Shown here: one piece after another, positions 46,501 to 61,000 of the stretch
How the letters are laid out: each line of letters starts with the position of its first letter
Position numbering within the stretch: position 1 is the first letter of the stretch
Origin: Fratercula arctica
Taxonomy: Eukaryota > Chordata > Aves > Charadriiformes > Alcidae
DNA length: 64,000 bases
Assembly (NCBI GenBank): GCA_947846985.1
Contig: CANTUZ010000010.1
Span: 22,739,095-22,803,094 of the forward strand
Reading direction: 5' to 3'
Made by a program: the position numbers and the translations under genes
The notes under the pieces: model-generated
Database searches by the model: none
What the model saw: the letters and a program-made list of their open reading frames with translations, nothing else
Told to the model about the DNA's origin: nothing

Positions 46501-49500
46501 TTACTAGCCTTGCAGGTACGAACCTGCACCAAAACTGCTTTCAATTAGTACTGAAATGTGCTTTCACTGCTCAGAAGGGATGGATGATGGAGCAGAGACT
46601 GGCTGCTGTTTTGATTCAGCGACTAGGTCTTCTGTTTAGTTTTTTTCCCCCCTCCTTTGTTGTAGCTGAGCTCCCAGAAATGCTGAGCTCCAAGGGCGCC
46701 TGTACTTTGATGTTCAGATCCACTCTAGCACTTCCTGAACAGGAAGGTTCCCTGTCAATAGAAACTGCTTAAGTGTGCAAGGAAGCCCTTGATTAAAGAA
46801 CTCTCAATGATTGATTGCTCTTTCTTGGCCAGTTTGTGTCAGCCCAACTTGGAATGGAGAGAAATGTTTAACTGCGTGTTGAAGGAAGCCCACGCGAAAC
46901 CCCAGCCACTGGTAAATCACCCTCTGGTTTGACTGATACAAATTGTCAGAGACCCGCAGCTGCTGCTGGTCCATGAATCAGCTCAGCTTCAGACCCAAGC
47001 GGAAATTCGCATCCTCTCAAGTCATTTTGTATTCGTGCAAATGTCAGCACCCAAGCAAAAAGCATCTGTTTAACCTCCCCATCCGCAAACCCCAAAGCTG
47101 TTTGCAGAGCAAAATGTACCACCGTGTTATTCTTACAAGTTCAGGTCTGCTGAACAATTTGTCTCCTCCTGTAGAGTTAGTGTTGGAGTACAGTTAAGTC
47201 CCTTTGTCTCCCTATTAGAAGCTGGTTGATGCAGTCCTGGAGGGTGCTGAGAATTACCTTTCTCCAGGCCTCGTGTCATGGCTGTGGGTGTTGCCAGTCT
47301 CCCACTCGTCATCAGCGCGGCTTTGAACTTAGATAGCATTGCCTCATCAGCAACGTTTTCATTTGCTCAGAGCTTTGCCAAAATTAGCTGTTTTGGTTGG
47401 TACTTTGCGTGCTGAATTTCAGGTGAGAGCTACTGGGGGTCATTCGTTCGTTTCGGAGTTTGGAGGAGGGAGATTTATGTACAAACGGTGCCCTGCCTCC
47501 CGCTAGCAGTGGCCGTACCTGACAGAAGGGCCCGTCCCTGCTCCAGGGGCAAGTGTCTGTTGTTGATGTAGAGAACTGTCCGCACTGATGTGTGTGTTGG
47601 CGGGATGCTGTGGGATGAAGGTATTGGTTCAGTAAGGCATGGATTTTGCTTTAGAATTCCCCAGATATAAAAACTCTGTGATGTACTGGACTTCCAAAGT
47701 CAAAACTCCGTCTTGCAGAAATGCCGGTGTTAGGTCTACTTGAGGACTTGTGACATAGCTCCTTGAAGGCAGGGCGTAAAGGTAGACTTGAATGATGTGA
47801 ACTGGAACTCTGCCTCTCTCAAACAGCTGTCCTGTGCAATGTGTCTGCCCTGAGACTGCATCAAATAGGGGTAACAAAGGGGACTTTGGCTGCATTGTCC
47901 ATGTCTCTGTTGCAGAAGTTGGGTGGCAAAGAAGGCAACTGCTGCAGGAGAAGCTTGGACAGCTGAATGGCAAGGGTGTTTGAGCTGTACTGGAGTCAAG
48001 GGTCCCCAAACTGAGAAACAGCAGTTGTAAATGATCCTGGCAGGCAGTGGGAGGACCTAATATATTGACCTAAGACTTAAGTGGTCTTGAAAAGGATGGA
48101 AGTCATGCACCTGCATTTCCCTCTGCAAGTATCTTCGGCCTAAGTAGAGCTGTTCCTTGAGTGGCCTGTTGCCAGCTCAAGCTACACGTGGACAGGAGAG
48201 TGATAAAACACCAAGGGTCTGCCCTTCTTCTATGCAACCTGTCAGTAGGGCTCCAGTCAGAAGAAACTGCCGTTCAAAGTTATATGCACCTGGCTTCAGA
48301 TGTGTTTGGTAGTCCGGAGGTCTAGTTCAGGCTTCTGTGGCCACCAGATCCTGTATCCTGCCGTTGTCCAGTTGGTTCTCTGTTGGTTTGTCTGCTGCCT
48401 GTGAGTTCCCGACAAGAGTAAGGCACAGCTCTTATCCTAAAAGTGAGTTTTGAGAAGTTTTGTCTGCTGGGCCAAGAACTTTGTGAGTTATTTGCACAGT
48501 GTCACTTCTGGTGCTGTCTGGTTTTTGTGTTTCTATTGCAGTTACTCAGAGACCTATAGACCATTTCGTGTTGTCCCTGCTGGCACGGCTGACCTGGGAA
48601 GGCAGAGGTGCTCCAGTTCTTGGGGCTGACCCTTCGGGGGGGCTGGGGTGGCCCATCGGGCTGTTTTTGCGGGGGAGAGAAGGCTGTTATTTGCTGTGCT
48701 ATTGATGTTGGGAGTGCGTTTTGCTCTGAGCTGCAGCTGGCCCGTGTATCAGGCTGCTGATGTGTTGTGCAGTTGACCGCTGCCTGGATTTAATCTTTAA
48801 CCTTTGATTGTTCTTGAAAGCATGTTCTAGGGATTGCACTCCCACCCACACTGCTCCTCTGACCCCTTCCATTTCCTGGGTGTCTAAGTACAGAACAGAA
48901 AAGATTCATTAACCTGGCAAGTAACCTCTTTTTATGGGGGAAGTGATTTTCCGTCACGCTCTGTTAGATCCTATTGATTTCTGTTTTTCCCCTCTTTGGC
49001 CTCTTCTGCCATATATTCTCTTCTTTGTCATGCTTCAGTAAGAAGGTGATATGTGATATGCTGGGGTGGTTTGTTTTGCTGTTTCCTGGGCAGAGAGCTG
49101 GGATCTCCTACGGCCATTGCTCGAGTGCTCAGGTCTCTGCCTTTTCTTGGAAAGCTTTGTTGTCAAGGTAAACGGCTGGTTAGTCATGGGATGTTGACAT
49201 GAGGAATAAAACCTCCTGGCTGTCGTCTTCTTTTGTCTTGACATTGAGAAGAGCATTTTCTGTTCTTTTGCCCACTTTGCCCATTGTACAGTCCCTCATC
49301 TCCTGGCAGAGGTGAGTTTGCGGTGGGGTTTCCAAGCACGCATAAAGTGGAGACCCACAGACCATCAGGTGTGCCAGCTCCTTCTGTCCTCCTGGGTGGT
49401 GTTGGGGGCTGGGTCCTGATGCTTTGGTAGTTCCTGTGTATTTCATAGCTACGCCTCTGCTTGGTGTGAAATGGAAGGAGCGGCCAGGTTTGGGCTGTCC

Positions 49501-52000
49501 CACTGGCTTGTCGTTACAGGTGTGGACTGGCAAGTGTGAAGGGAGGAGGCATGTCCCTGGAGCTGGGCAGGAGGGCATGGGGCTGTCCCCTGTTTCAGGA
49601 GGAACAGGACATTCTGTGCTAAAATCCACACAGGGAATGGGGAAAATGTTTTCTTCCCAACAAGTTCCCCTCCTCCTGCGCGCATCTGTATATGCTTCCC
49701 TCTGGACAGTCATCTTTATGCTAATGCAGCTATTGCAAAGGTAAAATATTGCAAAAGTAAAAGCTAAATACATGCTCTCTGGGCAGGTTACCTCAGTTTT
49801 GAGAAGTCTGTTGCCATTTACTAATGTATTTGATTTTTAGACAGAGCCTTTCTGTGATGCAAGGCAGACTGATAGTCCAACTGATAGGACTAGTTGGAGA
49901 AATACTTTCCCTTCCAAAAGTACACTTTCATCTTTTGTGTTAATTTCTCAGCTCTTGCTAAATTCCTCCTCTTGATGTATGAATATTTAGTGGTAGTCCT
50001 GTGTAGAAGTATTGCAACTGAAGCGTCAGAAACTTAAAATCGAAGGGAGCATTGTTGTTTCTTTTAGATTTTTGTACTGTTACAAGAAGTTGTATTCTGA
50101 AGAAACGGTTGGCCTTTGGACGGCCTGTCCTATGGCTGCTCAGGTTCAGCTGGTCAGAATGAGGAGCTCTGCCCAAGGGGAGGAGTAAAGCTTGCTACAG
50201 CAAGGATTGTCATCTAGGTTGTCCTAAAGGAAGGTGCATGAAGAATGGCTCCTATTTACAAGTCTTAGGCTGCACTTGCCCTAAAATAGGCAATTAAACC
50301 CTGAGGGGTCAGTGAAGGGATGTGAGCTGTGTTTGCAGACCAAGCAAACTGATCCATGGGGATGTGGAGTGGAGAGCTGTGCTCCCGGCTCTCGGCAAAA
50401 CAGGGCCTGGCTATTTGGTGCCAGGCAGTTTGAAGACTTGCTTTCATGGTTCAGCACATTACATGGGAAATTTTTGTAGAGAAAGAGGGTGGTGCTTTGG
50501 TGAGTGGAATACACCACGAAGCTCCTTGTGGGATCATAGTCTTCACTTTTAGTTGTGAGTCAATGTGGGGAAACAAACAAGCTCAAGAGTCTTAAAATGC
50601 ATTAGATTCAGCATTTACGGTTGGTTTCTTCATGTTACTTTGAGCTTTCAGTTTCTTTGTTGTTGTTTGGTTAGTGTTTTTTTTTTTTAAAGTTTCCTCG
50701 TGTCCTTCATTAACCCCAAAGACTGCGAATATACCTTGAAAGGGGGAAAAATAATCTGTACTTGTTAATACAATTTGGAGTAGAGACTTTGGAAGGTCTC
50801 GTAGCAACATTGCCAGCTTTCCCAGTTTTGCTATCAGCAGAAGAAGGCGCCGTCAAAGGAGCAACTGGATGTGGGGCTGGCTAGGGGAGGCTTGGAACAC
50901 TTCATGGCACGCTTTGGAAGGATGTTTGCTATCCAGTGTGAATGCTGGGCTGGAGCTTGGTGACTTCTCCCTGCAGGACTGCTTTCAGAATGGCAAAATG
51001 CTCTTTCAGTCAATCTGAAGGCTCAAGGGATTATGGTTAGGGAGGTTACAGGTCTTCCTTCCCGTGTGTAAGGAGTGGACCTCTCTTCTGCTCTGTGATG
51101 CTGCTGTGCGATGCAGGCAGCTGCTGCTTCCTCGAGGGCTGGTGTGAGGATGCCATTGTCCTCTGGAGAGAGAAACTCTGGAATGAGCCATGTCCTGGAG
51201 AGGCTGGAGGTGAGGGATGGGTTTGTGTTGCAGGTGGTACCTCTTCTCTCATTCTTCTGCAGGTGGTGCAGCATGGATGGTGATGGATACAGAAGTCCTG
51301 TGCGTCCCGGAGCTCTTGTTACTCATTGTCAAAAGCCTGCCAGCAACCTCTGTTACACTGTCACAAGCCAAGGTCCTGGCGTTGTCTCCATCCCCCTGCC
51401 TTGCCCCGAATTTTGCTAACACGCATGAATGCAGAGTCCTGAAATTCAGGTTCATGGTTCCAAAGTTCATGGTCTTGAGAATACACAAAAAACTATTGTG
51501 GTGGCTGAGAGCTGGGTACCCCATTAACCCAGAATCATGAATATTTATCATGCTGGATTACAAAAGAACATAGAGACTATATTGTATTTCCTATAACTTT
51601 ATTTCCATGGCATCTTTTCTTGGCGGGTCACTTTAATGTAAGCTTTGCTTATTTAGTTGCACACTTTAAGCCGATTAACTTTTTACTAATAAAATGTGTG
51701 TTGACTCCCTTTGTCCCAGCTCCTGTTTGTTTGTACCTACACTCCTGGGACAAAGAGTCACAGAGAACTGCTTTAAGCTCCGGCTAAATCCCCCTGCTGG
51801 AAGCTTTGAACGAGCTGAATGTGTCTGGGGGTGATTTCAGCCTTGCATTTTCTCTCTTGCCCTCTCGCTGCCTGGAAGTTGGGCCCTGCAAAGCAAACTC
51901 TTCTGAACACTGCTCCCCCCCCACCCCCCATTTCTGAAACCATTTGTGGTGCTTTGGGTTTTGGCAGGAACGATCCAACCTGTTATTGTCCCTCTCTGAG
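46501..52000 (+). other. TLL2: TLL2 intron 1, unique sequence
   Basis: No repeat family, RNA gene or conserved exon was recognised. Overlapping minus and plus frames at 49,180-49,773 (197 and 106 codons) lie in GC-richer sequence and show no protein-family content. A C-rich run (CCCCCCCCACCCCCC) sits at about 51,916. Confidence 0.6.
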
Positions 52001-55000
52001 CTGGGTCAGAATAAAACTGCTAGTGGCTGGAATCGGAGAAGCTTGCCAGCCATGAAGACTGATCTGTGGCTTTGCATGTTCAGTAGTTTACGACCTGGTA
52101 TAACCGCATTATTCCTTCTCTGCTTACGTACCTTGCCCTGCCATTCAGTGCCCAGCACATTGCATGTTTTGTTGTGACTTCTCTCTAGGAGCATCCCAAA
52201 GAGATGATTACACACTGACATTTTATTAAAGATGCTTTATAAAAAATTCTCCTTTTCCACCAAAGGCGGTTCAGACCAGAATTTTAAAGTTAGTTGGGAG
52301 TCTAAAGGTATGGATAAGCACTTGGAAAATATTTTCTAAAGGCCTTTTATAAATATGTTCCTTTGTATTTGGAGCTTTGCTAAAGCTGAAATGACCCCTT
52401 AGGAATGTACTCTTAAGAATGGCTGATCTGCCTCAAAACAAACTCAGTGGCTTGTTTCCCTCAAGCCAGCAGCAAATGCCAAGGGAGGCGCAGATAAGCA
52501 GGGTAAAACACAGCGAGTCCAAAAAGTCTCCCTGTCTGTAGCAGACTCCACAGTCCCTGAGCCAGAGGTGGTTCACTGTCTTTAATGATCCTGGATAGCT
52601 TTGTCTTCCATCTGCTTTCTTTTTGAACCTGCATAAGCTTTTAGCATCCATAGCCTCCTGCGATGAGATGTGCCAGAGCTTAACTGCAGCATCCCTTTAC
52701 TCTTTCAGTATCCACTTGTGAGTCGGTGCATCAGGTGTTGCAGAGGTTTAGTTAGTGTTGTCTACCAGTTTCCATTCTTCTCTCCTTTCGGACCAAAGCT
52801 TCTCATGTGTTGTCTCTGTCTTGGGGAGATTCAGAGAAACACAGCTGTTTTTAATAGCAGAAAATTCTCATTCTTAGCTATTGCAAGAAAATCTTTTCTT
52901 TAAGAACTCCGAGATCACACTGGCTGGGGAAAAGGAGGGGAAATCGTGAGGGCAGTAGCAGTGTGTTTTGCACTTCATGGGAATTGCTGAGTGCTTCTCT
53001 GCAGCACGTTTTGCAGATGGACCATTGCATTGGACCGCTCAGGTTTGATGATTTCGAATGTGCCCATTAATTTACTTGCAGTGGAGAGGGGATGGCCAGA
53101 GGAGATACATGCCATTGCTCCCCCATTGCCTGTCCTCTCCAGGGGAGTGTCTAAAAAATTGTGGTGGGAGCTGATGGAAGGAAGGACAGTATAGGAAGGG
53201 GATGTACTCACCACTGTGGTATCTGGGAATCTTCTAGTACTGGAAGTTTGAAACTCCTGTTACTTTGTTAGAGTTTTTGGTGAGGTGTTGCGGCTGAAGG
53301 CATGGTTTCAGAAAGCACCTTGTGTTTGTGATGGCCCTGGTTTCAGGGAAGAGCATTGTGCCTTTACTGCTGGACCCCTGAGAAAGAAGATAAAGAAGTT
53401 GTTCTTTACCCAGTCTCAGCTAAGCATTTGGGTGCTGTGATGTGGTTGTGCAGTGGACATAGACGGGTAACTCTGTGTTGTGGCATCTACAGATGGCTGC
53501 TGTTGGTATTCATCATATGGACAGTCAGTAGGTGAACCAGAGCGGTTAAGAAGAATAAAAGAATCTTCACAGAGTCAGTAGTAGGTCTGTAGTAGTGCTC
53601 AGCCAGCTGTGTTGGATGAAGCGGAGGTGTCGAGATGTGTGAGAATAAATACACATCCTCTATCAGTATCAATAGAAGGAAACACGAAGGCAGTGCTGTG
53701 GGTGAGTTGGTTCTGTAGTTTGCCCTGAACCCAGAGCATGCCAGTCCAGAGTGAAGCTTTGATTATATGATCTTATACCTGGCTTTCAGCTAGTTTGGGA
53801 TCCTGCTTAGGAGCTAGGGGTGACGAGGGAAGAGCAGCTTTAAAGAGCAATTGATAGAAACACTTCCTAGCTTGTGAAAGTTCATAACCTGTCCTCATTC
53901 TGATGGCACCTGGAAAGCATGCAGTGACAGTGCACCTCCTCAGGTAGTTTGTACACAGTATTCTCTACTGATGGCAAAAACAAGTGTATTTAGTGCAGTG
54001 CATTGATTTTTCTCTTGGAATATTTTTGGTTTTCTTTATTGCTTCTAGATCTGTGAAGTTCCTTGGGTTGTCTTCCCCAGACTTCCAATGGCTCTTTGCC
54101 CTGCATCTAGGACTAGTGGAGCAGATGAGGTTTCACGAGTCATGACTGATTTTCAACATCTAGCGTGTGGATGTAAAAGGGCCTACTAGCAGTAAGCCCA
54201 GAGAAATACGTTGATGTGTTCCCCCTTTCCCTTGGTCTCTGACCCATTGTGTCACCTTCTGTCATTGCTCTTGTGACCTTTCATGTGCAGTCAGACCTGG
54301 TGAGGGGACAAAACCAGCCTTAGCATGTGAAGCCATCGCCAGCCACGGAAATACTGGTTCCCATGTGACGATACCCAGTTCCTGCGGGGCAGCTGGGCCA
54401 TGTCCTGCAGCAGGGACACCTTTGACGTGAAAGGACACCGTGAACTTTGGTCATCCCACCTAACCAGCATTAAATGCAAAGTCAAAATCTCTGTGCTGGG
54501 TGCAAGCTTTTTCTTTGTGGTGCTGGCAGTATCTTTTTATTGCAGCAGTTCCTGTTAGAGACAAAAACTTAAGGATCTTGGTGCTCTTGGTTTCCTCCTG
54601 GCTGAGTAAAATAAAAATTGGGTTGAACACGTTAACATCACCCTTCTGTCAGCATTGTAGTTCAACAGTCTCCATCGTATCGACATATCTCAGGAGTGGT
54701 GTATTTACTGCAAATGCTGTGGAGTATTTGAAAGTGTCTGATGGAGGCTGATGCTGGGCAGTAATGTCCAGGTAAAGGAATGAAACATGGACACAAGGAT
54801 ACTGGTATAGTTGAGCGTGGAGAAGCGATTGTCAAGTGTTGGTTGCTTTGTTTGAGGAATGGTATGTTAGGAACTGAGTTATGTTTTCTGCACTACCTTA
54901 AATATTACACTTCTAAACTTCCACAGACTTCTAGACTCTGGTGATACCCCTTTTTACCAGTGGATTTGCCTCCTCTCAGCTGCTTAGTGTCTGATGGTGA

Positions 55001-58000
55001 GGGAGCTCCGTCCTCTCTCGCGGGTGCGTGAAGAGTGGGTAAAGCTTTGCTCCCCACGGTGCTGCGGGTCTGTGCAGAATCTGGAGGGGAATCAGGAGGG
55101 CGCAGCTTGAAGACCTCTGTGCTAGGCAATGCTGCTTTATGGTGGTTTTAATTTTGCAAGGTCAATATTAAAGTACAGGTGTGTACCATGGAGGGAAGCA
55201 CTGTCATTTGATGGGTTAAAAGTTGCGGTGTTGATGTGGCTGTGGAGGGATAACTGACAGGAGGGGAGCAGCTCTGCTGCTGCTGGGTTGTTACAATAGC
55301 TCAATAGCTGGAAACTCTTTTTGATGGTGGCAGCTCTTCTGGAAAGTGCTTGCATTGTGCTTTCCACTGATCCAGAACTGGCACGGGAATCCTGCTCCCT
55401 GAGAGAGTGAGCTGGGGACAGATCTCCCTGCTCATCCTTCCTGCTAATGGTGGGAAGGAAAGGGGTTTGCTACAGCTCCCTCGGGCTCTCCTGCTGAGCT
55501 AATCCTGTCATCTTCTGGAGGAGCAGGATGTGATGAAAACCAGCAGCGGCTGGAGCAAATGCCTGGGCGCTGAGTCCTCTTTCTGACCTGGCACAAGTGT
55601 CCTTCTGCAATAAATGAGCCACTTCCTATTTCCCACTTCACCTTCCTTTTTCCAGCAGCGCGGGTGACCCTGCCGATGCCCAGGGGTGCTCCTGGCAAGG
55701 CCTGGCTTACCGCTGTGGGAAACTGGAACCAGTTTCTACTTTGCAGTTCTTCGGGCTGGAGTTTTTCCTGACGTTGGTCTGCCTGGGGCTGGGAAGTGTT
55801 TTCAGAGCCTGAGCCAAAAAAAGGGCTTCACTGCCACAGACCAAGGCGAACGCAGGGAGACCTTACTGGCACTGTTAAATCCTGGCAACTGCGTGAAAGC
55901 AGCTCCCTCCCCTCTCCCCTTTGCTCCCTGCTTTTGTCAAACTGCAACCTCCCACTTCAAAGCCAGGCACGCTCCTGACACCAGGCTGCTACCCAGAGGG
56001 CACAAACAGCTTGTCAGGGAAAGAAGTTGTCTTCACTCCCCACATAAAGTCATTTCATTAAGGCTGGCAAACATCAAAATCGAAGTTGCTTTTGCACCAG
56101 CTCTGCTTATGCATTGTGATATTTGCTAATTATATGACTTCATTATGCCACTCCTGGAATAGGTCCAGCTGTGGGGCGAAGGGGACTGGTGACGACAGGG
56201 ATCGTTTCTCTTCTCGTGCAGAGCCAGGAGGTGCACACTCAGCGAGGATGAAAAAGCCTGTCTTTTAGACAGCTGAGTGGCACCATGGCAGAGTGCGTGC
56301 TGATGCTCTGCATCACTGTTCCTACATGGTCCCAAGGAGGACAGTCTTCCCTCCCATCTTTCTTCTCCCAGTATTGGTGGGCTGTGGAAAGCGAGGAGAA
56401 TCAGGGACTGGGCTGGTTGAGAACAAACTGGCTGTAGCTAATCTTCACTGACAGACCATCCAGTTTCCATGAAGGTTTTATGTATTAGTGATCAAATGCG
56501 ACTGGAAGGCACTAAGAATAAGCTAGCAGTTTATGGAGATGTGGAAGGTAGACCACATTTGCCTGTGCATGAAGCATAAGCCTTGTTGAATGTCATCTTC
56601 TGCTGGATGCTTTAAGCGAGTCTTGCTGCAGGAGGAGACAGAGCTCGGTTAGGCTAGCCTCTCTTTCTGGCCTTCCCTAGGAGGTAAAGGATTAACAATG
56701 CCTCCTTCAAAGTCCTTGACACTGTGGTTTTATACTGATGCTTCATATCTGCTGTGGTGTGATACAGTGCTGAGTGCCGTGAAAGGCCTTGAAATGGCAA
56801 ACAGCTTCTACCTGAGATCCTCCTGACTTCAGAGCCTTTGATTGCATCTGGAGCTGGGTCTACTAGCAATTATATTTTGTCTGAGTTCCACCACCTTGCT
56901 TTTGGAGATGGCTGTGTGTTGATTTTCCTTCTCTACCCAATCTCCACTGTACTGATGTCTGTTCATGAGAAGGCTTGTGTGTTCTGCAGTGATGTCCCCA
57001 AAAGCTAGGTCTTACTGTGAGGAGACAGACTGTGACAGAGAGCCTGAGTATGTTCCTAGCACTTTTAAGGCAAGCCTTCCATTACTGTAGCCTCATACTT
57101 GCATGTGCTCCAGGCTTCCTGCAGAGCTGAGGGCATGAAATAACTCCTGTAATTTGGACACACGGGAAGAGGCTGAACTGGGGAGGACCTTGCACTAACA
57201 GTGGAGGAAGCAGAGGTGGCTGCCGTTAGCATGCGTAATCGCACAGCATTTTCATTCATTCCAGCTGTTTAATGGGATTACATGAGGAGTGGCTTCTGCC
57301 TGCAGGCACTTAGTGCCTATGGAAATCTGCAGCTGTCTGGATCGGTTACGTGCAAATCCGATGCCTCCTCTTTATGCACAGGAATTTATGAATGACGGAA
57401 ACCATGTGAATCAATTGCAGGAGTAATTTTTCATGTGCTTCACCCTACATCAAATTCCAAGGGGACTTTCAGTTAAGTGTGTCTGTGGTCCCCAACAACT
57501 TCTCCAAAGAGGGAGGAGATGCTTCGGGATGGCCACTAGGTGTAGGAATAGGATAGCTTGGGTGAATGTGAATGCCCTTGCCTTGGGCAATGGGAGACAG
57601 CCCAGTGTGTGAGTGAATGTGGAGCTGAATGCGCCCCCATCTTCTGCTCGGTCCAACTGCCCTTTCTGAAGCATGACTGCCTTGTGAAGTGTCAAGGACT
57701 TGAAGCCCAACTTCAAGAGAGGGAAGGGGAACTCCAGCACCCAGGTGCTGGCAAGTGGCAGGTGGTCTGTCTAATGGATGGAGCACTGGGCTGGGGAGCG
57801 ATGGCCTTGGATTCTGTGACCAAAAAAACTGCTTTACTTCTTCGGTGCAGCCTGAGAAACATCTCTTTTGGTGACTCTTTGGGGCATCTATTTGGTGCCT
57901 GCTTCAGCAAGTTCTGTCTAAAGAGATTGAGGCAGGTTTTAGTGTGCAGGGCCTGTTCCAAAGGACACAGATTCTGCATTGCACTTTCTTGGGGTTCTAG
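52001..58000 (+). other. TLL2: TLL2 intron 1, unique sequence with possible conserved blocks
   Basis: No exon or transposon was recognised. AT-rich, homeodomain-type motif clusters occur at about 56,043-56,162 and 57,220-57,440 within otherwise GC-richer intron, and these could be conserved non-coding elements. Frames such as 57,558-58,028 (156 codons) look random. Confidence 0.55.
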
Positions 58001-61000
58001 TATAACGTGCCATTATCAAGGAAAATAGCAGCATCCATGTACTTTTCCGCTTTAAATTATTAAATCCTTCTAGTAGCCTCCCTGCATTTCCAAATAGAGA
58101 TATTTATTGTCTGCTTCCCTGACCAGTTCTGCTTTTTGGAGAGCGCTACCCCTGAGTGAAGGCCTTATCTGCCCGTCTGCTCAGTCCTCTCATCTGCCTA
58201 GCTACAGACCATTAGTTTGGATGTGGTCTAGCTGTAATATGGCAAATGACCTGTTGCCAGGCTGGGACTGAGGAGGAACACACAATGGGTACATTAAAAG
58301 TGAGATGCTAATTTTGGCTGCACAAGATAATGTGGAAACATGAAATTATAGCTTACATGGAGCCCCAGAGCCTCATTTGTGCTATGGGGAGTACTAACAG
58401 CTACACCCTGGCACCCAATGGTACTGTCTGGATGAGGGCTGAGCAAAAAGCACGCCTCTCTTATGAATAACTTCTCTGGAACCAGCAGCAGGGGGTGGTT
58501 GCAATGCCTCACCTGACAGATCTTCTTCACGTGTTGAGGTGTTTGCTACAGGTCTTCTCCAAAGTCTGCTCACCACGGTCCATAAACCGTGTTGCTGTGG
58601 TGGCACAATCCCAGGTGGAGGTAGCGTTTGGACCGGTCAGCAGCATCTGAGTGGGGAAGGGGCTGGGAAGCCCAGGCAGACCTGGGAACAAAGGAGCTGT
58701 TGCTCCAAGACGCGTGATGAAACCTTTCTCTGTGGAAGCCAGACAATCTCCCCATTTATTTGCAAGTGGCGTTCAGTCACAGTTTTTTGGCAACATATGG
58801 AAACTGTTTAAATTAGCCGTATGAGCCGTACGTGAAACAGATGCATATTCTTGAGCAGGCTTTTGTCATTGCTGTTTGAGCGAGTGAAGGGTGCAGCTGG
58901 CTCGCTTGGGAAGTGGGGAGCATGTCCTCACCCAGATGTAGCTAAGTGCTTGAAGTGAAACAGAGAACCAGAACGTTACAGGATGTGTGTTGGTAAAGAC
59001 CAACTTCTCATGGGCACCTACTGCATAAATAAGATGAATGGATGTGACGACACTTAACCCTTCACTGCTTTCCTGACTGCTCAATGCTGGTGCAGGATAA
59101 GTTGTGTCAACAGAAGATTGTATGGTCCATGGCTGTCTTGCTTGTGTCTTCCACTTGTATGCTAGTGTATCAACACACTAGATTAAAGCTCTGAGGTTTG
59201 ATCAGAGCACAGTTCTACACCTTTTTGAGCAATCTTAGTAAACAGAGAGTAATGAGATCTTGCTGAAGAAAGCAGAGTGTTGTGACTGCTGTGGCTTTTG
59301 GGTGTGAATTTTGAGAGGAACTTTGTATGGGGAGAAATTGCACTCAAAATGTCTCCATAACTGGAGCTGTGATGGGTTCTGAACTTTAAATCCTTGTGGA
59401 GCTCTGTACACTGGGAGGGTTGTGTTGCTGCGCAGTTGCAGATGCTCACTGTGGTGTGTATGGCTGGGATAATAAAAAATGAATATTAAGAACATTGACT
59501 TTATACATGCCAACTGCAATGGGATAGACCAAGATGAGAGTTCTGAGACTGCAGTGAATGGTTGCTGTGGATGTTTGGCAGGATGGATTTAGCTGATATG
59601 GGACAGTAACAGTGAAAGACAAGGATGGAGAGTTTATGGCAGCGGGGTTCAGAAAAGGGTGAGGAAGCAGTGAAAGAAGCGCTCTGGGAGCAATGCCGAT
59701 AGGGCTGACTGGAAAGGAAGAGGTTTTAGGGCATCAGAAGGAACCACCCGAAGGAAGGCCATGGCAGGATGCAAATCTCTCCTACAATGGCAGCACTGTG
59801 ATTTTGTGTGCCACACAGGGATGTCTGCAAGGGCAGTCTTCGTATATGGGTGTGCTGCTGACGGTCTTGTAATGCTCCCCACCACAAAGCAGACTTAAAG
59901 AGTGTCTGCTGGGGCGAGCTGCTTGGGTCATTTGCCATGTGTCTCTAAAGGTGCAAATCCAGAGAGGTATTTGACCAGGCTTCTGAGCTGCAGAAGGGGA
60001 AGCAGGAGATCCTATTTACTTTATACAAATCATGAGAAAAATCTGTTTTTTCAGGCTTTCTTGTAGGAGTTTAAAGCAGGCATGGAATTACCAGGGGGAT
60101 ATGGGGTGTTTCAGGGGGCTCCAGTTGCCTCCCTGAACCAAGTGTCCCTTGCAGCAGCCCGTGCTCTGGGCCGTGTCACGCTGAGCTGCCAGCACCGTTC
60201 CCATCTGGGGCATCGCTGTATTCTGCAGGATTGTCCCCTTCTGGGAAAGCCACCTCTTTGGATCACACGGCACTAGAGGTCAGGTTTCTGTGATCAGGAT
60301 GGGTTGCTTGGTAAGTGCCTGTTTCTGGGCAAATTGGTGGTACGGGGAGTTTCCCTGAGGTGCGTAGTGCAGGTGCGAGAGCCCCTTCTCAGACGCCTGA
60401 CGGGCTGAGCCCTTCCCTGGGCGTGTGGGCACCAGGAACTGCCTACAAGCACGGGCAGCGCCTCTCCGGAGGGGACTCCCTTTGCTGTAAGCTTCAAAGG
60501 CTTCAAATGTACAACCCATGTGTTTTCAAACTTAACAGGTGAACCAAACAGCTGTTAGTTGTGACTAATTCTCATATTTTGGTTTATGGACTAACCTCTC
60601 CTTTTTTCCCTTTTTTTTTTTTTGTTTCGTTTATATGTTTCTTTGAACCGTTTTTGCCCGCAGTGGGATTTACCCGGAAGCATCCTTGTCACAGGCATTA
60701 CTCTAGTAATGTTTTGCGTACTGCAGGGGGTGGAGCGCTTCATTTTCCAAGATTATTTTTAACTCCTAAATACTTGTGGCGAGGCCAGTCCAGGATGGTG
60801 GCTGGATTCTTCACAAGGAAGGGCTGCGCTCCGCTGCCAGGGTGAGCGATTTCCACTCCTCCTGCTCGGGGTGCTGCTGTAATTTTCTGTGCATGGTATC
60901 TCCCTCTGGGGTTTTTTTTAGAGGGAAGAGGGAGGAAAGGAGATAAAATCTGCTGATCCACTTTTGTTGTGGTTTGTTTGGGTTTTTTTGATTGGGAAGG

